64,000 bases of DNA from Cysteiniphilum marinum (GTDB lineage Bacteria; Pseudomonadota; Gammaproteobacteria; Francisellales; Francisellaceae), in NCBI RefSeq assembly GCF_014857925.1, contig NZ_JACYVZ010000011.1:1-64000 (forward strand), given 5' to 3'. A model generated the notes under the pieces. It saw nothing but the letters and a program-made list of their open reading frames with translations. It did no database searches and was not told the origin of the DNA. Numbering within the stretch: the first letter of the stretch is position 1; each line of letters opens with the position of its first letter. Shown here in pieces: positions 43,569-52,112 of this stretch. Both the position numbers and the translations under genes were made by a program.

Positions 43569-43821
43569 ACTTATCTTCCCTAGTGCTCTTTTGTGATGTC
43601 AACACTATAACAAACGTTCAAGCATGTGATAAATATATTATAATTTAATTATTGATCAGTTTTATTTATCAACCAACACTTTACTAAACTAAAGTTACTA
43701 AAACAATGATCATCAACAATATCAATAAAAAACACACAATAAACTATCGACAGCACCAATATACTCATGTATCGTTACAAAAATACAAAGTTAAAACATG
43801 TTTAATCTTAAAAGGATAACT

Positions 43822-45969
43822 ATGAATACCCAAAACTTTACCAGCAAGCATGGCATTGACGTACAATATCAAAAAACACCGTGCCAATATACAACCTTGA
43901 GTCATATTACTGAAGCCTTGCATCAATACAAAGGCATGATGCTTTCTTCAGGGATTGAATATCCAGGGCGTTATAATCGCTGGGAGCTTGGGTTTTATAA
44001 TCCACCTGTTGAGATTATTGCTTATAGCGATCATGTTGTTTTTAACGCGCTTAACCCACGTGGTGTTATCTTGTTACAGCTTTTAAAGCCAATTTTTGCG
44101 GGCAACGCCCATGTCAGCTTGGAAAAGCACAATGAACTTACCTTGACATTATCAATCCATCTATCCAACGAAACATTCAGCGAAGAAAACCGCAGCTTAC
44201 AACCTTCTGTAGCTTCCGTGTTACGTATTATTAATCAAGAATTTGCACCATTAAAAGATAATATGCTTGGGCTTTTTGGCGCATTTGCTTATGACCTTAT
44301 TTTCGCGTTTGAAGCGATGCCTCTAACGCAAACACGTGCTCAGGACAGTAAGATTTATCACTTGTTTTTTGCTGATCACGTTTATGCTATTGATAAACAA
44401 AAGGATCAAGCTTTTGAGTTAACCTTAGAGTTTAGCCAGCATCAATTGAGCACAAAAAACAGCTCAACTGATGCTTTTAAGCTACTGACCACTGATCAAA
44501 CAGACTTCAGCGCACAATCAACAATTGAGACCTCAATCTCTGATGAAGAATATGCCCAACTTGTTGAAAGCGCCAAAGAAGAAATGAAAAAAGGCAATAT
44601 CTTTGAAGTCGTCTATAGCCGCCTATTTAAAGCACGTGTGTCAGGCTCTCCTGAGCAATTATATACGCGTTTAAAACAAATGAATCCAAGCCCTTATGAG
44701 TTTTTCTGTCAATTAGGCGACGAGCAAATCATCGGCACCTCTCCTGAGATGTTTGTGCGCTGTGAAGGCAAAGATGTTGAATCTTGCCCAATTTCTGGCA
44801 CCATTCGTCGTGGTAATAACGCAATGGAAGACGAGCTTAAAATTCGTGAACTCCTGAATTCTTACAAAGATGAAGTCGAGTTGACGATGTGTACCGATGT
44901 TGATCGCAATGACAAAGCGCGTATTTGTGAGCCTGATAGTATTGATCTGATCTCAAGACGCACGATTGAGCGTTATGTCGGACTTTTCCACACTGTTGAT
45001 CATGTAAAAGGCGTCTTATGCGATGGTTATAATGGTCTTGATGCTTTCTTAAGTCACATGTGGGCAGTCACCTTGACTGGTGCGCCTAAAAAGCGTGCGG
45101 TAAGCCTAATTGAACACAATGAAAAGCAACCGCGCAATTGGTATGGAGGTGCAATTGGCTGTTTGGGGTTTAATGGTGATATTAACTCAACCATCACTAT
45201 TCGCACCGTACACTTAAAAGATAATATGGCACATTATCAATCAGGCGCTACTTTAGTATGGGATTCAAACCCACAGGAAGAAGCACAAGAGACAATCACC
45301 AAAGCCACGACTTTTTATAAGGCTTTAGGGCAGTTTAATCCCAAAGCAAGTCAAGACACATGGCAAGCACAGCGCTTTGATCAAATCAAAGCGATTATGA
45401 TTGATCACGAAGACTCTTTTGTGCATACCTTGGCAAGCTATTTTCGTAAACTGGGTGTTAAGCTTACCACCTATCGCACGGGCACTATTACTACTGATGA
45501 AATCATCAAACAAAAACCTGATTTAGTGATTTACTCACCAGGCCCTGGCACACCAGATGATTTTAAGCTGCCGCAAATGATTAGAGCCATCACCAAAGCA
45601 GGCATCCCACAATTTGGCGTGTGCCTAGGCCTTCAAGGCATGTTTCAAGCCTTTGGCGGCGAACTTACCTATCTTGATAATCCACATCATGGCAAAACTT
45701 GGAAACTGATGCATCAAAGTGATGTTTTTAAAGATGTACCACAACACGCTGAGGTCGCTGCTTATCACTCAATCATTGCTGATCCAACGACCACACCGGA
45801 TTGCTTGAGCATCATTGCTACAAATGAGCATCAACATATTATGGCAATACAACATAAAACTCACCCTGCTATTGCCGTGCAGTTTCATCCTGAATCAATA
45901 TTAACCTTAAAGGATAATGGTGGGATTAAGATTATTCAGAATGTTTTAAATTCATTGATCGGTAGATGA
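43822..45969 (+). CDS. trpE(G): fused anthranilate synthase TrpE(G)
   Basis: A 715-aa fusion. The N-terminal region (SSGIEYPGRYNRWELGFYNPP) and the chorismate-binding core form TrpE; the core carries EVVYSRLFKA, GTSPEMFVRCEG, CPISGTIRRG, DRNDKARIC and QSGATLVWDS. From about residue 525 a class I glutamine amidotransferase follows, with SPGPGTPDDF, the nucleophile in GVCLGLQGMFQAFGG, and the terminal VQFHPESILT His-x-Glu. This fused form is best known from rhizobia and some gammaproteobacteria. The start at 43822 is set by AAAAGGATAACT. No other trp genes are near. No Trp-codon leader was seen upstream. Confidence 0.9.
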   Translation: MNTQNFTSKHGIDVQYQKTPCQYTTLSHITEALHQYKGMMLSSGIEYPGRYNRWELGFYNPPVEIIAYSDHVVFNALNPRGVILLQLLKPIFAGNAHVSLEKHNELTLTLSIHLSNETFSEENRSLQPSVASVLRIINQEFAPLKDNMLGLFGAFAYDLIFAFEAMPLTQTRAQDSKIYHLFFADHVYAIDKQKDQAFELTLEFSQHQLSTKNSSTDAFKLLTTDQTDFSAQSTIETSISDEEYAQLVESAKEEMKKGNIFEVVYSRLFKARVSGSPEQLYTRLKQMNPSPYEFFCQLGDEQIIGTSPEMFVRCEGKDVESCPISGTIRRGNNAMEDELKIRELLNSYKDEVELTMCTDVDRNDKARICEPDSIDLISRRTIERYVGLFHTVDHVKGVLCDGYNGLDAFLSHMWAVTLTGAPKKRAVSLIEHNEKQPRNWYGGAIGCLGFNGDINSTITIRTVHLKDNMAHYQSGATLVWDSNPQEEAQETITKATTFYKALGQFNPKASQDTWQAQRFDQIKAIMIDHEDSFVHTLASYFRKLGVKLTTYRTGTITTDEIIKQKPDLVIYSPGPGTPDDFKLPQMIRAITKAGIPQFGVCLGLQGMFQAFGGELTYLDNPHHGKTWKLMHQSDVFKDVPQHAEVAAYHSIIADPTTTPDCLSIIATNEHQHIMAIQHKTHPAIAVQFHPESILTLKDNGGIKIIQNVLNSLIGR

Positions 45970-46006
45970 GAAGTATTGCAGCTCATCGAGAATAAGTTAA
46001 GTTTTA

Positions 46007-46060
46007 GCTCCCTCACCCGTACAGCTTAAGTTGTACGACCTCTCCCACAAGAGAAGAGGT
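46007..46060. repeat. CCTCACCC/CCTCTCCC-type intergenic palindromic repeat
   Basis: CTCCCTCACCC is followed by GTACA...TGTAC and CCTCTCCCACAAGAGAAGAGG, giving two hairpins in the spacer between trpE(G) and the convergent Fic gene. The CCCTCACCC...CCTCTCCC pattern resembles short dispersed intergenic repeats in many proteobacteria, from memory. It may also serve as the terminator for one or both convergent genes. Confidence 0.4.
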
Positions 46061-46078
46061 TATTTATACATCACCACA

Positions 46079-46693
46079 TTACAAATCCTCAGTCTTAAAC
46101 TCACTATAACCTTCATAGTAATAGCTAATATCTATGCCTTTCATAAAGAGCGCCCTATCGTTTATTTGCGTGGTTAATGCTTGTTTGAGTAAAACTTTGA
46201 TTTCAATGTCCTTAACCACACTGCGCTCCATTGCCGATAAATACTCGTCTTTATCTGCTTGATTCCAATCAATCACATACTGAACTTCTTTTTTTAGGAT
46301 TAAATCCAGCCAAATGCGTGTTACACGCCCGTTACCCTCTCTAAATGGATGTGCGATATTCATCTCAACATATTTTTCGATAATCTCATCAAAATTGGTT
46401 TGTGGCATGGCATCGATATATTTTAATGATTGCTCAAGATACATCAAAGGTGCAAAACGAAAATTGCCCTTGGCAATATTCACCTCACGAATTTTTCCAG
46501 CAAAATCATAGATTTCTGCAAAAAGATAAGCATGGATATATGATAATCCCGCGAACTTGCCAACTTCAACTTGATCAATATCACCACTGATAAATAACTG
46601 TTTGGCCTTCTGCTTACTTATTTTTTCTTCTACTTTAGCCAGTTCTAGTTGATTGGTGATATTCAATTTATTTGCCTTATTTGACAAAATCAT
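46079..46693 (-). CDS. class III Fic domain protein (AMP-transferase)
   Basis: A 204-aa Fic enzyme with the full active-site motif HPFREGNGRVTR (His115 to Arg126). The C-terminal helix carries S190-Y-Y-Y-E194-G, matching the autoinhibitory (S/T)xxxE(G/N) motif of class III Fic proteins such as that of Neisseria meningitidis. Class III members regulate themselves and need no separate antitoxin. Their described targets are DNA gyrase/topoisomerase IV subunits. No partner gene is adjacent. It lies 43 bases downstream of fmt on the same strand. Confidence 0.9.
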   Translation of the reverse strand: MILSNKANKLNITNQLELAKVEEKISKQKAKQLFISGDIDQVEVGKFAGLSYIHAYLFAEIYDFAGKIREVNIAKGNFRFAPLMYLEQSLKYIDAMPQTNFDEIIEKYVEMNIAHPFREGNGRVTRIWLDLILKKEVQYVIDWNQADKDEYLSAMERSVVKDIEIKVLLKQALTTQINDRALFMKGIDISYYYEGYSEFKTEDL

Positions 46694-46736
46694 TTTTGAG
46701 ATTCTCCAAATTAGCCACGTTAGTCGAGCGTCCAGC

Positions 46737-47690
46737 TTAAACTGATTTTCCTATAAAATAACTTAAATCTTTACCATTAAGAATACTTGCTACAGGTAAC
46801 ATTTTTTTGCCTGGGAATTGTAACGAACCAATATTAACAATACCGTCTTGCGCCTGAATTTTAAGACCCTTTTTATCTACGCCGATAATAGAACCCATCG
46901 CCGAATTTGACATCTGATGCATAATATCAATATCAGCAAACTTGACTGCTTCGTTATCAATCATCATATAAGCACTTGGCCAAGGACTAAAGGCGCGAAC
47001 TTTGCAATCAATTACGTGACAAGGATTATTAAAGTTAATCAATCCTTCTTCTTTAGTCAGTTTATGGGCATAGGTTGCACCCTCAGGCTGCACTTGCGGG
47101 TTTAATCTATGCTCTGCCATCTCTTTAAGCACAGCACATACAGCAGGGACTGATAACTCTGCCAAGCGATTATGTAAGCTCAAACTAGTGTCATCAGCTA
47201 AAATGGGTGTTTCAAGCACATGTAAGATATCACCAGTATCTAGACCCTCATCCATCTGCATAATGGTAATACCAGTTGTTTTGTCCCCTGCTTCAATCGC
47301 GCGCTGAATGGGGGCAGCGCCTCGCCATTTTGGTAAAAGGGATACGTGAATATTAATGCATCCCTGTTTAGGAGTTTCCAGTACCACCTTTGGCAATAAC
47401 AAACCATAAGCAATAACCACCATCACATCGGCATTTAAGTCTGCTAGTTGCTTGATTGCTTCAGGCTCTTTTTTGAATGATAATGGTTGAAATACAGGGA
47501 TTTCATGCGCCAAAGCGCAAGTTTTAACTGGTGAGTATTCCAGTTTCTTACCGCGCCCTTTGGCTCGATCTGGTTGCGTGAAAACGCCAACAATATTGTA
47601 ATTTTCTTCAAGCAAGCTACTTAGCACATGTGCTGAGATATCTGGCGTACCAGCAAAGACGATACGTAACGATTTAGGATTATTTGACAT
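46737..47690 (-). CDS. fmt: methionyl-tRNA formyltransferase
   Basis: A 317-aa enzyme that formylates initiator Met-tRNA. It has LRIVFAGTPDISAHVL, TQPDRAKGRGKKL, VVIAYGLLLPK and the catalytic HVSLLPKWRGAAPIQRAI. TTGITIMQMDEGLDTGDIL is also present. Length is normal. The usual partner def is not adjacent; the upstream neighbour is a small membrane-anchored protein ending 24 bases away. Confidence 0.96.
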   Translation of the reverse strand: MSNNPKSLRIVFAGTPDISAHVLSSLLEENYNIVGVFTQPDRAKGRGKKLEYSPVKTCALAHEIPVFQPLSFKKEPEAIKQLADLNADVMVVIAYGLLLPKVVLETPKQGCINIHVSLLPKWRGAAPIQRAIEAGDKTTGITIMQMDEGLDTGDILHVLETPILADDTSLSLHNRLAELSVPAVCAVLKEMAEHRLNPQVQPEGATYAHKLTKEEGLINFNNPCHVIDCKVRAFSPWPSAYMMIDNEAVKFADIDIMHQMSNSAMGSIIGVDKKGLKIQAQDGIVNIGSLQFPGKKMLPVASILNGKDLSYFIGKSV

Positions 47691-47714
47691 ATATTTTGAA
47701 AAGACTCAATAAGA

Positions 47715-48134
47715 TTAATGATAAGCGTAAGCGTAAAGATTAGCACCATCCAACGGTCCAGTATTGCCTGAAGCCACACAATTGCCAATGACTTTGGTGG
47801 CACCATACTGCGCTGCCACTTCTTTGGCTTTTTGCACATTTTGCTCACACGCTGCTTGGATTTCTTTTTTACTGCTATAATGTGTATCAACACGGATAAT
47901 ACCAATCGGTGATTCATTAAGCCCGCTAACCACAGGCACCGCCTTTCTTAAGTTCATATCTTCTGAGGCATAAAACTGTACATCCTGAAGCTTGACCGGC
48001 GAGTAAATTTCTTTGGTTTGTGGCAAATACACTGCATGCGCTTCGTATTTTGTTTTAGGGACAATCGCCCAAAAAAAGCCAATCACGGCAATTAAAATCC
48101 CTGCATAAATAATATTTTGTTGAAAACGACTCAT
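47715..48134 (-). CDS. membrane-anchored periplasmic protein of unknown function
   Basis: A 139-aa product with an N-terminal anchor (about residues 8-24, NIIYAGILIAVIGFFWAI) followed by a soluble domain expected in the periplasm. The domain has a single pair of cysteines (ACEQN and GNCVA) and a QYGATKVIGNC segment. No family is recognised. The ATG at 48134 is preferred over a TTG three codons upstream; the ribosome binding site is weak. It lies between fmt and an iron-type permease on the same strand. Confidence 0.65.
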   Translation of the reverse strand: MSRFQQNIIYAGILIAVIGFFWAIVPKTKYEAHAVYLPQTKEIYSPVKLQDVQFYASEDMNLRKAVPVVSGLNESPIGIIRVDTHYSSKKEIQAACEQNVQKAKEVAAQYGATKVIGNCVASGNTGPLDGANLYAYAYH

Positions 48135-48219
48135 AACAATCAATAAATCAATACTCTAAGTTTTAATTAGCGCGTATCATAGCACAGTCAGCTTATGATA
48201 AGCTATACCACTTACTGCG

Positions 48220-49218
48220 CTATTTGCCTGCCAATGCGCGAATCACCAAGAAGATTAAAAACGGTGCACCAATTAAAGCGGTAATTACACCAACAGGAAT
48301 AATCATTGGATAAAGCAAAGTTTGCGATAAAAACTGGCTGATTAGCATTAAAATCGCACCACACAAAAAGCTGCTTGTCAGCAAATACTTCATTTTATTC
48401 GTGCCAATACACATTCTGGCAATATGAGGTGCAACGAGCCCTAAAAAGGCAATAGGACCAGCAACTGAGACAATGGCAGCAATTAAGAATGCCAACAATA
48501 TAATCAGTTGAATCAGTAATTTTTTAACATCAAGTCCCATCATCATTGCTTCAGATTCACCCAGACTCAATAAATCAAATGCCTGATGTCTATAGTAGGC
48601 AAAACTGCAAAACACCAAGGTAATCACAGTTAATAATATTACCTGTTGCCATGTTATATTGACGAAGCCGCCAAACTGCCACAAGGTGATTTGCTGCAAG
48701 GTTTGCGCTTGACTAAAGCTCATAATTAACGCCGTTAATGCACTAAAAATCGCTGAAACACCAACACCAAGCAAAATCACTATGGCGATATTAGCAAGGC
48801 GATCTTGGAAGCTAACCACCAATAAAAACACAATAAGCACAATAAATGCGCCAAACACACACGCAAGGAAAAAAAGCAAATACGAATAATGTGTCAATGT
48901 CACAAAATAAGTAGGCAAGACAAATAACAGCATCAACCCAACAAATTGGCTTCCCGAGGAAACCCCTAAAATACTGGCATCGGCTAAGGGATTACGTAAT
49001 ACCAACTGCAAAATGGCACCACTTACACCCAAGCCACCACCGACAAGCGTTGCTGCAACCCAGATAATTAACTGATATTGCCAAAACAACTGACTCGCCA
49101 ATGAGCTATTTAAATGCGCATTATGAGCATACGACAGTGAGCTCACGATAACAAACAGTACGAGCAACAATAAGCCCAACATGATATTAAAGCCAACAAC
49201 TCTACTTGCCTGTTTCAT
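48220..49218 (-). CDS. FecCD/BtuC-family ABC transporter permease
   Basis: A 332-aa polytopic permease of the iron-siderophore/cobalamin type. The family signatures are AATLVGGGLGVSGAILQLVLRNPLADASILGVSSGSQF, LWQFGGF and VAGPIAFLGLVAPHIARM. The ATPase and substrate-binding protein that normally accompany it are not adjacent, so its partners must be elsewhere or be missing. A palindrome in the upstream region (see findings) could be an iron-responsive site. Confidence 0.92.
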   Translation of the reverse strand: MKQASRVVGFNIMLGLLLLVLFVIVSSLSYAHNAHLNSSLASQLFWQYQLIIWVAATLVGGGLGVSGAILQLVLRNPLADASILGVSSGSQFVGLMLLFVLPTYFVTLTHYSYLLFFLACVFGAFIVLIVFLLVVSFQDRLANIAIVILLGVGVSAIFSALTALIMSFSQAQTLQQITLWQFGGFVNITWQQVILLTVITLVFCSFAYYRHQAFDLLSLGESEAMMMGLDVKKLLIQLIILLAFLIAAIVSVAGPIAFLGLVAPHIARMCIGTNKMKYLLTSSFLCGAILMLISQFLSQTLLYPMIIPVGVITALIGAPFLIFLVIRALAGK

Positions 49219-49304
49219 TTCTTTATTTTTCTCACTTTATTTATCTGTGTTTGCAACTTTTTCGCCCTTTCATCATAATTTACCACCTAAAGGCATAATT
49301 AGCC

Positions 49305-49333
49305 TTGCCAATTATCATGATATTCGTTATAAA
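49305..49333 (+). promoter_or_regulatory. sigma70-type promoter for the min-mla run
   Basis: TTGCCA at 49305-49310 and TATAAA at 49328-49333 are separated by exactly 17 bases, a near-consensus sigma70 promoter. The spacer holds AATTATCATGATATT, palindromic apart from one mismatch. The position about 80 bases upstream of the minC start fits a main promoter for minCDE and the genes beyond. Confidence 0.6.
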
Positions 49334-49413
49334 ATCGATATATTTTAACGATGCAATAATGCATTTGCGCTACCATTATTGGTAAAGTGCGACAAAATAA
49401 CAAGGGAAACAAA

Positions 49414-50097
49414 ATGCCGGCAGCTTTTCAAATCAAGGGAAGTCTCTTTACGTTGAGCGTATTACAGATATTGAGCACAGATCTTGAAGATATTGAAAAA
49501 CAAATCACGACCAAGATAAAACAAGCGCCGCAATTCTTTAATAACACCCCGATGGTCATTGAATTAACCGCTTTAACAAGCGGGCTCACGATCGAATTTA
49601 TCGAAAGTTTAACTGAAATGTTAAGAAAACACACATTACTTTCCGTAGGCTTTAGATTACCCGATCAAACACTAACTGATGCCTTACAAGCAAAGGGTTT
49701 TCCAATCTTCAAAGAAGGTAAAAACATCCCCGCGCCGACAGTTTCCGTTAATAAGGTTTCAACGTCACAACACAAAATTATCAACTCACGCGTGCGCTCA
49801 GGTCAGCAAGTGATCTCACAAAATGGTGATTTGATTATTTTATCATCCGTCAGCTCAGGCGCTGAACTGTTAGCCAGTGGTAATATTCATGTATATGGCA
49901 CATTACGTGGACGTGCCATTGCTGGATTAGATGGTGATACCAATGCGCGAATTTTTTGTCACAAATTAGAAGCAGATCTTGTATCAATTGCAGGTCAGTA
50001 TAAAATTTTTGAGGAGCCTGTTGAGCCACTTGGAAATGACAATAATGGCTATCAAATACAGCTAAAAGACGGTACAATCATGATCAGCCAAATTTAG
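49414..50097 (+). CDS. minC: septum site-determining protein MinC
   Basis: A 227-aa FtsZ-polymerisation inhibitor. The N-terminal domain (about 1-105) binds FtsZ, and the C-terminal beta-helix has RSGQQVISQNGDLIILSSVSSGAELLASGNIHVYGTLRGRAIAG. The C-terminal domain interacts with MinD. The ATG at 49414 is chosen because AAGGGAAACAAA precedes it, rather than a GTG nine codons upstream. It opens the minCDE operon. Confidence 0.95.
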   Translation: MPAAFQIKGSLFTLSVLQILSTDLEDIEKQITTKIKQAPQFFNNTPMVIELTALTSGLTIEFIESLTEMLRKHTLLSVGFRLPDQTLTDALQAKGFPIFKEGKNIPAPTVSVNKVSTSQHKIINSRVRSGQQVISQNGDLIILSSVSSGAELLASGNIHVYGTLRGRAIAGLDGDTNARIFCHKLEADLVSIAGQYKIFEEPVEPLGNDNNGYQIQLKDGTIMISQI

Positions 50098-50147
50098 GCT
50101 CCCCCATTTTTTTAAGAAAATAACAATTGAATCAAGGATTAAATACT

Positions 50148-51002
50148 GTGAGCACAGATTCCAAACAAACCAAAAAAAATGCCAAGCCGCGCGCCACAAC
50201 CGTGGTCATCACCTCAGGTAAAGGCGGTGTTGGCAAAACCACAACAAGTGCCGCGATATCATTAGCATTGGCCATGAAGGGCTTTAAAACCGTTGTTATT
50301 GATTTTGATGTCGGTCTTAGAAATCTTGATCTTGTCATGGGCTGCGAACGCCGTGTTGTCTATGATCTAATCAGCCTTATCAATAAAGAAGCAAACATCA
50401 ATCAAACATTGATTAAAGATAAGCGCTCTGAGAACCTTTATATTCTACCTGCCTCACAAACGCGCGATAAAGATGCGTTAACCGAGGCTGGCTTAGAGGG
50501 CATCATGCAAGAACTCAAAGAAAGTTTTGACTATATTATTTGTGACTCTCCTGCGGGGATTGAAAAAGGCGCATTAATGGCAATGCTCCATGCCGATAAA
50601 GCGATTGTTGTTACCAATCCAGAGGTTTCCTCTGTTCGCGATTCAGACCGCATTATTGGTGTGCTATCCAGTAAAACACGCAAAGCCAAAGAAAATGGTG
50701 AAGCTGTTGATGCTAAGCTTTTGATCACACGCTACGACCCGACACGCGTTTTACAAGGTGAAATGTTGTCTCTTGATGATGTTAAAGATGTATTATCTAC
50801 CCCTCTATTAGGTGTTATTCCAGAATCCAAAATGGTATTACAAGCATCCAACTCAGGCGTGCCCGTAACCGCTTACCAAGACAGTGAAGCCGGTCAAGCT
50901 TATATTGATGCTGTTGAGCGCTTCTTAGGTCATGATAAACCACTACGCTTTATCACCGCAGAAAAACCTAGTCTTTTAAAGCGACTATTTGGAGGAAAGT
51001 AA
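50148..51002 (+). CDS. minD: septum site-determining ATPase MinD
   Basis: A 284-aa ParA-like ATPase with the deviant Walker A motif TSGKGGVGKTTTSA, VIDFDVGLRNLDLVMG and a C-terminal amphipathic membrane-targeting helix (SLLKRLFGGK). The GTG at 50148 is favoured by AAGGATTAAATACT. With that start it has about 18 extra basic/polar residues (STDSKQTKKNAKPR) before the usual N-terminus. It recruits MinC and oscillates with MinE. Its stop is followed by minE after one base. Confidence 0.95.
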   Translation: MSTDSKQTKKNAKPRATTVVITSGKGGVGKTTTSAAISLALAMKGFKTVVIDFDVGLRNLDLVMGCERRVVYDLISLINKEANINQTLIKDKRSENLYILPASQTRDKDALTEAGLEGIMQELKESFDYIICDSPAGIEKGALMAMLHADKAIVVTNPEVSSVRDSDRIIGVLSSKTRKAKENGEAVDAKLLITRYDPTRVLQGEMLSLDDVKDVLSTPLLGVIPESKMVLQASNSGVPVTAYQDSEAGQAYIDAVERFLGHDKPLRFITAEKPSLLKRLFGGK

Positions 51003-51003
51003 C

Positions 51004-51300
51004 ATGGGATTGTTTAATTTTTTTAAAAAGCCTGTCGCAAAAAATAGCGCACACATTGCTAAAGAACGCTTACAGATCATCGTATCACATCAGAGAAATG
51101 AAGCTCACTCTGGCATTAAAAAACCAGACTTTATCAATAAGTTGCAAGATGACATTCTTGAGGTTGTCAAAAAATACGTCCATATTGGGCATAATGACAT
51201 TAAAATTGACATCGATAGCCAAGGAGACAGATCCGTTCTTGAGCTTAATGTCACCATTCCTGAAGAGTCAAACCAAGCCAAGCAAGCATTAAACGCCTAA
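51004..51300 (+). CDS. minE: cell division topological specificity factor MinE
   Basis: A 98-aa protein (E. coli 88 aa) with the N-terminal membrane-binding GLFNFFKK, the AKERLQIIVSHQR contact helix for MinD and the C-terminal dimerisation domain. An excellent ribosome binding site (GGAGGAAAG) within the end of minD sets the start at 51004. Its TAA shares one base with the ATG of mlaF (TAATG), so min and mla translation are physically linked. Confidence 0.95.
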   Translation: MGLFNFFKKPVAKNSAHIAKERLQIIVSHQRNEAHSGIKKPDFINKLQDDILEVVKKYVHIGHNDIKIDIDSQGDRSVLELNVTIPEESNQAKQALNA

Positions 51301-52097
51301 TGTCTTACGATCACCTTGCTGTAAGTTTTGATAAAGTCGCCTTTTTCCGCGGTGAAAAGTGCATTTATAAAAACCTAACATGCCGCATCCCCAAGGGAAA
51401 AATCACCGCAATATTAGGTCCCTCAGGCACTGGCAAAACCACCCTTTTGCACCTAATTGGCCGCCTGATAAAAGCCAAAAGCGGTGATATTCGTGTACTT
51501 GATCACAAGCTTAATTCATTAGATAAGAAAGCATTACTGGCTTTACGTAAAAAAATGGGGGTTTTGTTCCAATCAGGTGCCCTCTTCACGCAATTATCAG
51601 TATTTGATAATGTTGCCTTCCCTTTGCGTCAAAACAGTAACCTAAGTGAACGCCTCATTCATAACTTAGTATTAATGAAGCTGCAATCTGTTGGATTGCG
51701 TGGCACAGCCGACATGCTGCCTAGTGAGTTATCAGGCGGCATGGCTCGACGCGTAGCCCTTGCCCGCGCCATTGCATTAGACCCTGATCTTATGCTTTAT
51801 GATGAGCCATTTACTGGTCAGGATCCTATTTCTTTAAAGGTAATTTTAACCTTGATAAAAGAGCTTAATGATGCGCTGCATATGACATCTGTGATTGTCT
51901 CACACGATATCGATGAGGTGATGAGCATTGCTGATCATGTCATTATCATTGCTAATCAACAAGTGATGCTTGAAGGATCACCTGAATTTATCAAAAACAG
52001 TAAGGATCCATTTGTCTCACAGTTTCTATCCGGTAGCGCAGACGGTCCGGTGGCATTTGATTATCCTGCGCCTAACTTCTTAAGCACATTGCAATAA
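51300..52097 (+). CDS. mlaF: phospholipid ABC transporter ATP-binding protein MlaF
   Basis: A 265-aa ABC ATPase of the MlaFEDB inner-membrane complex that moves phospholipids between inner and outer membranes. Walker A GPSGTGKTTLLH, signature LSGGMARRVALARA, Walker B LMLYDEPFTGQDP and SHDIDEV switch histidine are present. The ATG overlaps the minE stop by one base. mlaE follows after 15 bases. Confidence 0.93.
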   Translation: MSYDHLAVSFDKVAFFRGEKCIYKNLTCRIPKGKITAILGPSGTGKTTLLHLIGRLIKAKSGDIRVLDHKLNSLDKKALLALRKKMGVLFQSGALFTQLSVFDNVAFPLRQNSNLSERLIHNLVLMKLQSVGLRGTADMLPSELSGGMARRVALARAIALDPDLMLYDEPFTGQDPISLKVILTLIKELNDALHMTSVIVSHDIDEVMSIADHVIIIANQQVMLEGSPEFIKNSKDPFVSQFLSGSADGPVAFDYPAPNFLSTLQ

Positions 52098-52112
52098 ATG
52101 AGGAAGTGATTC

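Noticed and set aside
43700..43821. Possible tryptophan attenuator leader before trpE(G)
   Set aside because: The short frames there contain no Trp codons and no terminator/antiterminator pair was visible.
48190..48204. AGCTTA/TAAGCT hairpin between the permease and the membrane-anchored protein gene
   Set aside because: Short stem and no T-run; not convincing as a terminator or operator.
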